Below are positions 44,227-50,466 of a DNA stretch of 64,000 nt, in pieces. The DNA is from Saprospiraceae bacterium. GTDB taxonomy: Bacteria; Bacteroidota; Bacteroidia; Chitinophagales; Saprospiraceae. Position 1 is the first letter of the stretch. The number at the start of each line of letters is the position of its first letter. Under the pieces are notes generated by a model. That model saw only the letters and a program-made list of their open reading frames with translations. It did not search any database and was not told the DNA's origin. The stretch spans positions 1 through 64,000 of the forward strand of contig JAIPBL010000023.1 in NCBI GenBank assembly GCA_021739645.1. The letters run 5' to 3'. Made by a program: the position numbers and the translations under genes.

Positions 44227-46458
44227 ATGAAATACCTATGTCTTTTGGCCATTTTGCTCCTCAGTGCGCCAGCTTATTCTTTGCACATCATTGGCGGCGT
44301 TTTCTCTTATGAATGTAACGGTGGGGGCAATTACACTTTTACGCTTAAAATGTATCGCGACTGCTCTGCCGCTGGCGGTGCCAATTTTGACAACAACGCT
44401 CCCTTTTCCATTTATAAGCAGGGGGCAAACGGCACTTACACCCTCTTGACGACCATCCTGCGAAGCCCACAGGTCATCGAAAACCTCGACCCCGCCGACA
44501 ACCCCTGCGCCACCATCCCCCCAAACGTTTGCGTTCAGGAAGGCATTTATTCGTTCAACTACCAATTCGCCGATTGGCCATCTACCTCCAGCTACCATAT
44601 CAGCTACCAGCGGTGCTGCCGTAATGCTAGCATTTCCAATATTGAAACTCCTAGCGAAGTGGGCGCCACCTTCACCGTTGAGCTTACCCCGGCATCGCAG
44701 GCTTTGTGCAACAACAGCCCCACTTTCAACGCTTTTCCGCCCATCGTCATTTGTGTAAATGAGCCACTGGTATTTGACCACAGTGCCACGGATGCCGAGG
44801 GCGACCAACTGGTGTACGAGTTTTGCTCACCACTGCTCGGCGGCGGCCAAGGCGGCGGCGGTGGTGGCGGCTGCAACGCTGTCTCGCCCAATCCTGCCTG
44901 CCCACCCCCCTACACCGAAGCCAGCTTCGTGAACCCACCATACAGTCCCTTGAATCCGATGGGGGGCAGCCCGCAAGTGAGTATCAATCCATTGACGGGG
45001 ATGTTGACTGGCACACCCAACGTACAGGGCCAGTTTGTGGTGGCCATTTGTGTGAAAGAATACCGAAATGGGCAGCTACTCAGCATCATCCGCCGGGATT
45101 TCCAGTTCAACGTGGCAGTTTGCCAGCAATTGGTGAACGCCCAATTGAACACGCCTGGCTTGGTTTCCATTGGCCCTGATTATTTCCTCAAGACCTGCTA
45201 CGACCTCGAAATCCCGTTCCAAAACCTCAGCACCAACAACTCATTTGTTGACTCCGTGCAATGGGAATTTGACATCAACGGCAACACGGAATTTTATAAT
45301 TCCTGGGATGCAACGGTGAATTTCCCAGCAGCTGGCCAGTATGAAGGACGTTTGGTGCTTAATCCCGGTTCTTTGTGCAACGACACGGCCAATATTTTCG
45401 TGGAAATTTACCCGGACATCGTGGCTAACTTCGGCTATGATTACGATACGTGCTTTGCCGGCCCGGTCAGTTTTATCGACTATTCAGCCATACTTGGGGC
45501 GGGGCAAATCTCAAAATGGCGATGGGAACTTGAACCCGCCACGATTGACACCGTCCAGCGAAACCCAGTTCATGTTTACGATATGCCAGGCACCACTTTC
45601 GTGAAATTAGAGGTGGAAGACGAACATGGCTGCAAGGATGACACCACACGAGCGGTGGTGTACCAACCTGTGCCATCCATCATCCTCGTCAAGCCAAACG
45701 ACACCATCAGTTGCGCCCCAGCCACTGTGTTTTTCAACAACCAGTCCAGTCCAATTGACACCAACTATGACATCCTGTGGAGCTTCGGCGATGGGGAGCA
45801 AAGCACGGACCTAAGCCCCACTCACATTTACCGCGACACGGGCACCTTCGATGTGCGGCTTGAAATCACCTCGCCAATCGGCTGCTACACGGACACAACC
45901 TTCAGCCAGCTTGTGCGAATACTTTCGCCGCCTGTGGCAAATTTCAACTTCGACCCCACAAACCCCGACAATTTCAACCCAGAGGTCAACTTCATCAACA
46001 AGAGCATTGATGCCAAATACTCGGACTGGTACGTGGACGGCCAGTTGGTGGCACAAATGAACGATTTCGCCTACACCTTCCCCGATACGGGCCGCCACGA
46101 AGTGAAGCTCATTGTCGTCCATCCCGAAAAATGCCTCGATACCCTCATTCGGTACATTGATGTGACGCCCAAAGTGACGTATTTCATGCCCAATGCCTTC
46201 ACGCCCAACGAGGATAGTGTCAATGATTTATTCGTCGGAACGGGCGTGACCCGTGGGGTGACCGATTTCAATCTTGCCATCTGGGACAGGTATGGCCAGA
46301 AGGTTTTTGAGACGAACAAAATTGACGAACCATGGAACGGCCAAGTGGGCAATAATGGCAAACTAGCTTTGGCGGGGCTGTATGTTTGCGTGGTCAGTTT
46401 TACAGGCCCTCGTGGCGAACCTTTCAATTACAGGGGGTATGCGACACTGGTTAGATGA
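44227..46458 (+). CDS. T9SS type B protein with PKD domains (paralogue of the upstream gene)
   Basis: About 743 residues from the ATG at 44227 ('MKYLCLLAILLLSAPAYS'); an upstream TTG at 44191 is rejected. It has the same architecture as its neighbour: 'LHIIGGVFSYECNGGGNYTFTLKMYRDC', 'SSYHISYQRCCRNASISNI', 'KEYRNGQLLSIIRRDFQFNVAVC', PKD-like 'ILWSFGDGEQSTDLSPTHIY', and the sorting domain 'YFMPNAFTPNEDSVNDLFVG...LAIWDRYGQKVFETN'. A glycine run ('GGGQGGGGGGG') lies near residue 212, absent in the paralogue; it is encoded by GGC repeats and is a likely length-variable spot. The two genes are probably a tandem duplication and may form one transcript (114-bp gap). Confidence 0.92.
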   Translation: MKYLCLLAILLLSAPAYSLHIIGGVFSYECNGGGNYTFTLKMYRDCSAAGGANFDNNAPFSIYKQGANGTYTLLTTILRSPQVIENLDPADNPCATIPPNVCVQEGIYSFNYQFADWPSTSSYHISYQRCCRNASISNIETPSEVGATFTVELTPASQALCNNSPTFNAFPPIVICVNEPLVFDHSATDAEGDQLVYEFCSPLLGGGQGGGGGGGCNAVSPNPACPPPYTEASFVNPPYSPLNPMGGSPQVSINPLTGMLTGTPNVQGQFVVAICVKEYRNGQLLSIIRRDFQFNVAVCQQLVNAQLNTPGLVSIGPDYFLKTCYDLEIPFQNLSTNNSFVDSVQWEFDINGNTEFYNSWDATVNFPAAGQYEGRLVLNPGSLCNDTANIFVEIYPDIVANFGYDYDTCFAGPVSFIDYSAILGAGQISKWRWELEPATIDTVQRNPVHVYDMPGTTFVKLEVEDEHGCKDDTTRAVVYQPVPSIILVKPNDTISCAPATVFFNNQSSPIDTNYDILWSFGDGEQSTDLSPTHIYRDTGTFDVRLEITSPIGCYTDTTFSQLVRILSPPVANFNFDPTNPDNFNPEVNFINKSIDAKYSDWYVDGQLVAQMNDFAYTFPDTGRHEVKLIVVHPEKCLDTLIRYIDVTPKVTYFMPNAFTPNEDSVNDLFVGTGVTRGVTDFNLAIWDRYGQKVFETNKIDEPWNGQVGNNGKLALAGLYVCVVSFTGPRGEPFNYRGYATLVR

Positions 46459-46520
46459 TGGGCTTCTTTCCAGTGTCAACATTAATTTTAAAAAAACCTT
46501 TTTAAAGTTAAAAAAACGCT

Positions 46521-46528
46521 TACTTTTG
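46521..46528 (+). promoter_or_regulatory. Putative -7 promoter element of rplS
   Basis: TACTTTTG, matching TAnnTTTG, 39 bp before the ATG, in a very AT-rich leader. Confidence 0.55.
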
Positions 46529-46567
46529 CGCCTCTTTTGAAATTCATCAATACTAAATAGTAGAAAA

Positions 46568-46939
46568 ATGGACGCGATTCTATACGTTCAAGAGCAACTT
46601 GCTAAGAAAATTGACTTCCCTAAGTTCCGTGCCGGCGACGCTGTTGCCGTTAATTACCGCATCATTGAGGGTAACAAGGAGCGGATACAGGTATTCAAGG
46701 GCAATGTCATCCAAATAAAAGGTACAGGAGCTACGAAAACTTTTACCGTTCGTAAAATTTCCAGCGGCATCGGCGTAGAGCGTATTTTCCCGTTCACATC
46801 GCCAGCCATTGCAGATATAGAAATCCTAAAGCGCGGCAGGGTACGCCGTTCAAGGCTTTACTACCTGCGTGGTGCCATCGGCGCAAAAGCACGAATCAAG
46901 GAGCGCAAATTCCTTCGTGTGGCGCCAGCTGCGAAATAA
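46568..46939 (+). CDS. rplS: 50S ribosomal protein L19
   Basis: A 123-residue protein with the full L19 pattern: 'FPKFRAGDAVAVNYRIIEGNKERIQVFKGNVIQIKG', 'TFTVRKISSGIGVERIFPFTSPAIADIEILKRG' and 'RRSRLYYLRGAIGAKARIKERK'. L19 sits at the 30S-50S interface. Unlike in many bacteria, trmD and rimM are not adjacent; the gene stands alone between a promoter element and a strong terminator. Confidence 0.98.
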   Translation: MDAILYVQEQLAKKIDFPKFRAGDAVAVNYRIIEGNKERIQVFKGNVIQIKGTGATKTFTVRKISSGIGVERIFPFTSPAIADIEILKRGRVRRSRLYYLRGAIGAKARIKERKFLRVAPAAK

Positions 46940-46959
46940 TTTCCGAAGCGGTCTTTTTC

Positions 46960-46996
46960 AAAACGCCTTGTAAACCATTGGTTTGCAAGGCGTTTT
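46960..46996 (+). terminator. Rho-independent terminator of rplS
   Basis: AAAACGCCTTG / CAAGGCGTTTT with an inner AAACC-ATT-GGTTT stem, 20 bp after the rplS stop. Confidence 0.93.
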
Positions 46997-47023
46997 CTAT
47001 TTCTAAAAAAACCAACTGAAGCC

Positions 47024-47782
47024 ATGAAGTACTTTACAATTTCCCTGCTGGCACTCCTCCCAACACTCCTGTCCGCTCAAATCGTCAACATCGAAGAGCA
47101 GCGCATCACCGGCACAAACGATTCAACGCACTGGTACGGCAATCTTCGCTTCGGTGCCAACCTCATCAAAGTACAGGAACAAGTGCTGCAATTGAACACT
47201 GCTGCTCAGGTGGAGTACAAACAGGACAAAAGCCTCGTTCTTTTTCTGATGGACGGCAGGTTCCTGCGCGCAGGGGGCAAGCAATTTAACAACGCCGGGT
47301 TTGCACACCTGCGCTACAACCGCAAGCTGACCGGCCCACTTTCTACGGAAGTTTTTGCGCAAGCGCAATTCAATAAGCTGCTTTATATCGAGCTACGTAC
47401 ACTGGGCGGCGGCGGTCTGCGCTATCGTATTTTCAAAAATGCTTCCGGCAAAAGCCGAGTTTATTTCGGTTCTGCCTATTTATTTGAGCACAATCGTTTT
47501 ACCGATGCCACTGCCGACCGAAACTGGCACCGCCTCAGCAACTACCTTTCCTTCACCTTTCGGCCCTGGCAGGGCGTAACGCTCGTCAGCACCACGTATT
47601 TTCAGCCACAATTAACCGACTGGAACAATTACCGCCTTGCGACAGAGTGCCGTCTCGATACGCCGCTGGGCAAAAAAATCAGTTTCTTCACCGATTTTAC
47701 CTTGCAAACAGACAAGGCGCTCCCCAAGGACGCACCCGTCGTCACCTATGCTTGGCTTAATGGACTGACTTTAAAATTTTGA
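47024..47782 (+). CDS. DUF481 domain-containing outer-membrane protein
   Basis: A 252-residue protein with a signal peptide ending near 'LLSAQ' and a run of amphipathic beta strands ('STHWYGNLRFGANLIKVQEQVLQLNTAAQVEYKQDKS' region, 'AGFAHLRYNRKLTG', 'LYIELRTLGGGGLRYRIF', 'RVYFGSAYLFEHNRF', 'NWHRLSNYLSFTFRP', 'VTYAWLNGLTLKF'). The pattern and the final aromatic strand fit the DUF481 barrel family. Function unknown. It starts 28 bp after the rplS terminator and so presumably has its own promoter nearby. Confidence 0.8.
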   Translation: MKYFTISLLALLPTLLSAQIVNIEEQRITGTNDSTHWYGNLRFGANLIKVQEQVLQLNTAAQVEYKQDKSLVLFLMDGRFLRAGGKQFNNAGFAHLRYNRKLTGPLSTEVFAQAQFNKLLYIELRTLGGGGLRYRIFKNASGKSRVYFGSAYLFEHNRFTDATADRNWHRLSNYLSFTFRPWQGVTLVSTTYFQPQLTDWNNYRLATECRLDTPLGKKISFFTDFTLQTDKALPKDAPVVTYAWLNGLTLKF

Positions 47783-47832
47783 GAATCGGCAACTTAGTAC
47801 CGGTTAAAAAATAACTTCCCAAATTGCGGAGT

Positions 47833-47867
47833 AAGTTAGGCCGCAACTTCAAGTTGCGACCTAACTT
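47833..47867. repeat. Near-perfect palindrome
   Basis: AAGTTAGGCCGCAACTT, one base, then AAGTTGCGACCTAACTT. It is a 17-bp stem with one mismatch and essentially no loop, downstream of the DUF481 gene. A U-tract is lacking. Confidence 0.65.
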
Positions 47868-47908
47868 GAGCCTGATTGAAATTAGGAACTGATTCTTTCA
47901 TCGTTACT

Positions 47909-48187
47909 TAGTAGGTAGTCAAGTGATTTATGACAAGTTGATGGAAGTTCAATTGAATCTATACCACGAAAAGTTGCTGCCCAACTTGGCAATATCTGCG
48001 CTGCCGAAGTGGACTTCGGCAGTACGGTCGGCATTGGCACCTGCTGGCCGTACCACCGAAGTCCACTTCGGTGCTTTTCTGTTTGCTAGCTTGGAGGCAT
48101 CAACCTTCCCTAGCTTCGCCAGATAAAAATCGAGCTTTGCTCTTTGCAGAAAATCCAACTTGTCAAAATTGAGTTGACTACCTACTT
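47909..48187. repeat. Nested foldback element, about 280 bp
   Basis: Outer arms: GTAGGTAGTCAA ... TGACAAGTTG (47911-47940), with its reverse complement at 48158-48187. Inner arms: CCGAAGTGGACTTCGG + GTACGG (48004-48027 and 48048-48071, 22 of 24 paired). Most of the 407-bp gap between the DUF481 gene and the next gene is this element. No credible gene is inside. Its right end lies next to the stop codon of the neighbouring gene. Confidence 0.75.
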
Positions 48188-48189
48188 GG

Positions 48190-49410
48190 TCAACTAAAAA
48201 GCACCACCAAGAACAACAGTACCGTTGCCACAAAACCAACCATAAATATATTGTAGGAAATGGACAGAAAGTGGTACTTGCGGTCAAGCACCTTGCCGAG
48301 ATTGTAGAGGTCTCGGGCCATATTGCCGTAAAGCAGGTCGCTGTCTTTGAACATTTCATCCAGCAATTCTTCGTAGCGTTCAGGCTTCAGGGAGACAAAG
48401 TTGCCGAAGAACATCAGGTTGCGCTTGGCTTCGTCAATCGGTGTGGCGTCATTGATCAGCGAAGTGACTTTCGGGCGGGCGGCCAGCACGGCAAAGATGA
48501 GCGACGAAAGGCCAGTGACCAAGAAAATCACCACCGGCATCAATACCGCTGGGTTGGTCTCCGTCATGTTGCGGTAGGTAATCACGGAAATCATCACTGA
48601 AATCAGGATGGCATTGACACTGATCATGATATGCGCCTTGTTGTCGGCAATGGCACTGAGGTTGATATGAGTCCGGTAATTTGTCCGGAAGAAAGTCTGC
48701 GCTCCTGGTGAAAGTCTGCGCCCTAATCCTTGAAATTTCTTTTCCACCTGAGTACTATCCAGCGCTATTCTTTCTTTGCGTTTGTCCAGCCGCTCTTTTA
48801 AGGCCAAAAGATGGTTTGCTGCAATTGGCTCGTAGTTGAGCTTGGCGTGAGCGGTAAAAAAACGCATGTTGAGCAACTGCTGCATCTGAAATTGCTCCCA
48901 TTCCTCCTTGCCAAAGTGGCGGTTCAGCACCAGCTCCTGTTCCAGCCGCAACAAAGGTGAGTTCTCGAAAAAACTGCTGCCGAAACTTACTGCGTTCACG
49001 GCATCGGAGAGCAGTTGGCCCTCCGTAGTGCGCTGCGATTGGTCGTTGAAGAACCCTCGAAGCGTACTGATGATATGCGCTTTCCGGTCAGTTGAAAAAT
49101 GGTGGGCATCCAGGAATTTTTCGGCACGTTCCACACTTTTCGACTCAGGATTCTGGTAGTCAAAAAGATAGCCGACATTGCAAAACGACCCCGCCAGCGC
49201 CGCCGTTTCCCACTCCGTCTCCGTCGAACCGTTCGCCTGCGCCAAACTGTTCACCATCTTGACGACCTCCATCGCCTGGCGGTAGGTTCGGAACACCAAG
49301 CGGGCGTCGTTCTTTTGGTTGAAAAGATTGAGCACGTACTGCTGTGCCAAGCTGGTAATGTCGGTTTGCGCAATGATTTCCTCGGATGGGCTGTGTAGTT
49401 CCCGGCTCAT
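48190..49410 (-). CDS. Degenerate HD-domain protein fused to a Pycsar-effector-like (PycTM) membrane domain
   Basis: A 406-residue protein. The N-terminal 200 residues align by eye with the HD-phosphohydrolase part of Bacteroidota 'HD + Pycsar effector' proteins, but the metal ligands seem lost: where the family has 'FHDTGY' this has 'FCNVGY', and the later His and Asp positions read 'NPESKS' and 'DAVNAV'. After a charged helix ('LKERLDKRKERIALDS') the C-terminal part has 'NYRTHINLSAIADNKAHIMISVNAILISVMISVI', a second membrane helix ('VVIFLVTGLSSLIFAVLAARP') and a last helix at the end, as in PycTM (PF18967-type). PycTM effectors disrupt the membrane on cCMP/cUMP signals (established for Pycsar). 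No nucleotide cyclase gene is in the window, so a defence role is open. Confidence 0.75.
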   Translation of the reverse strand: MSRELHSPSEEIIAQTDITSLAQQYVLNLFNQKNDARLVFRTYRQAMEVVKMVNSLAQANGSTETEWETAALAGSFCNVGYLFDYQNPESKSVERAEKFLDAHHFSTDRKAHIISTLRGFFNDQSQRTTEGQLLSDAVNAVSFGSSFFENSPLLRLEQELVLNRHFGKEEWEQFQMQQLLNMRFFTAHAKLNYEPIAANHLLALKERLDKRKERIALDSTQVEKKFQGLGRRLSPGAQTFFRTNYRTHINLSAIADNKAHIMISVNAILISVMISVITYRNMTETNPAVLMPVVIFLVTGLSSLIFAVLAARPKVTSLINDATPIDEAKRNLMFFGNFVSLKPERYEELLDEMFKDSDLLYGNMARDLYNLGKVLDRKYHFLSISYNIFMVGFVATVLLFLVVLFS

Positions 49411-49556
49411 GATGTTGTTTGTTTAAGAGGCAAGATAGAATGATTTTTTTAAATATCGTATGGCCATCGTTCAATTCCTGAACAAGCCCGCTTCAAAGGC
49501 CAAATATCAGTTCTGAACAATTTATCATTCACTCGTTACTATGGGTTAAAGTTTCG

Positions 49557-49717
49557 CCCAGTTGTCGTCGGACTTAAAGATTACACGAAGTTCATTGTCA
49601 GCAGGGCAACAGGAGTCAGAAGTTGTGCTGGCGGGTGTGCCGCCAGGGATGTATTTTTGGAGGGTGGAAAGCCAAGGCAAATTAGTCGGCAGCGGAAAAA
49701 TTGCCGTTCTTCGCTGA
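49557..49717 (+). pseudogene. Remnant of a T9SS type A sorting domain (3' end only)
   Basis: In frame: 'SAGQQESEVVLAGVPPGMYFWRVE...GKIAVLR' then TGA. Its last 120 bases match the end of the cargo gene at 56517-56636 with about seven differences, and the final 75 or so bases including 'cttcaacccc' after the stop are identical. No upstream gene body is present, so it is a duplicated tail or a deletion remnant. Confidence 0.8.
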
Positions 49718-49736
49718 CTTCAACCCCACTTTTAGT

Positions 49737-49919
49737 CAGGGCTTTCCTATAAAACTCAGAACTTAAATAAAATGCAAAACAGTATTCTTTTTGAAACACA
49801 TAGGAACATAAGAACACATAGTTTCTCCACATTCCGCCTGCGGCGGAATCTTCCATGTGACCTAATGTGCCTATAGGTTTCAAAAAATAAGCGTTTTAAG
49901 TTTTTATAGGAAAGCCCTG
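49737..49919. mobile_element. MITE, copy 1 (183 bp)
   Basis: Perfect 18-bp terminal inverted repeats (CAGGGCTTTCCTATAAAA), flanked by a 10-bp target duplication CACTTTTAGT (49727-49736 and 49920-49929). The interior is non-coding and self-complementary (CCGCCTGCGGCGG core). It is inserted just upstream of, or within, the broken START-like gene. The related copy is at 59529-59752. Confidence 0.85.
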
Positions 49920-50175
49920 CACTTTTAGTTGGGGCGGCTACCCAGAAATCGCCCGCCTGACCGAGGACGTCGAGGATGAAGTCGTTCGTTTTGATTGGGT
50001 GGATGAAGACCGGGAAGGCGAGTACCTGGAATATCGAATCTCCCAGTCCCCGGTCACCAGCGAGACCATTCTCGAAATCACCGACTTCTGCGACGAAGAC
50101 GAGGTCAGGGAGCAAAAAGCCCTTTGGGAATCTCAAATCAAAGCACTGAAGAAGGAAACGGGTAGCGGGAATTGA
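49920..50175 (+). pseudogene. 5'-truncated START-like (AHSA1/SRPBCC) domain protein
   Basis: From 49927 the frame reads 'SWGGYPEIARLTEDVEDEVVRFDWVDEDREGEYLEYRI', then 'SPVTSETILEITDFCDEDEVREQKALWESQIKALKKE' and a stop at 50173. This is the C-terminal two thirds of the small START-like proteins common in Bacteroidota (established pattern 'TDFaeedE...LWESQI..LK'). No start codon or N-terminal part exists: a MITE and a T9SS tail lie where it should be. The remaining codons are undamaged, so the break is recent. No gene was seen in the following 50176-50466. Confidence 0.8.
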
Positions 50176-50466
50176 TGGTTGGCCGACTATTTTGTGTTAA
50201 ATTTTGGGGTGCTTCTTGCTGCCCTTGTTTTTTGCAGTTATCCTTGTAAAAAGTTTAATGCTTGACCCATACCCCGTAGCAGCCACCGTGCTGCTGCCCT
50301 GATTACCTTGCAATACCCGATACCCAAACTGCGACACCAGACGACACACGACACTGCTGTTTCTCTCGATTCCTACCTACTGTACACAGCGAGTTAACCT
50401 TTCTTTTTTTCCTCACTTTTAAATGTTTATAGTCATGAAAAAGACAATCAACCATTTGATGGAGAA

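Noticed and set aside
47923-48126. Small plus-strand frame of 67 codons
   Set aside because: Lies wholly in a nested foldback repeat and its peptide is just the translated palindromes.
49581-49883. Minus-strand frame of 100 codons
   Set aside because: Runs across the MITE and antisense to the T9SS tail remnant; no independent support.
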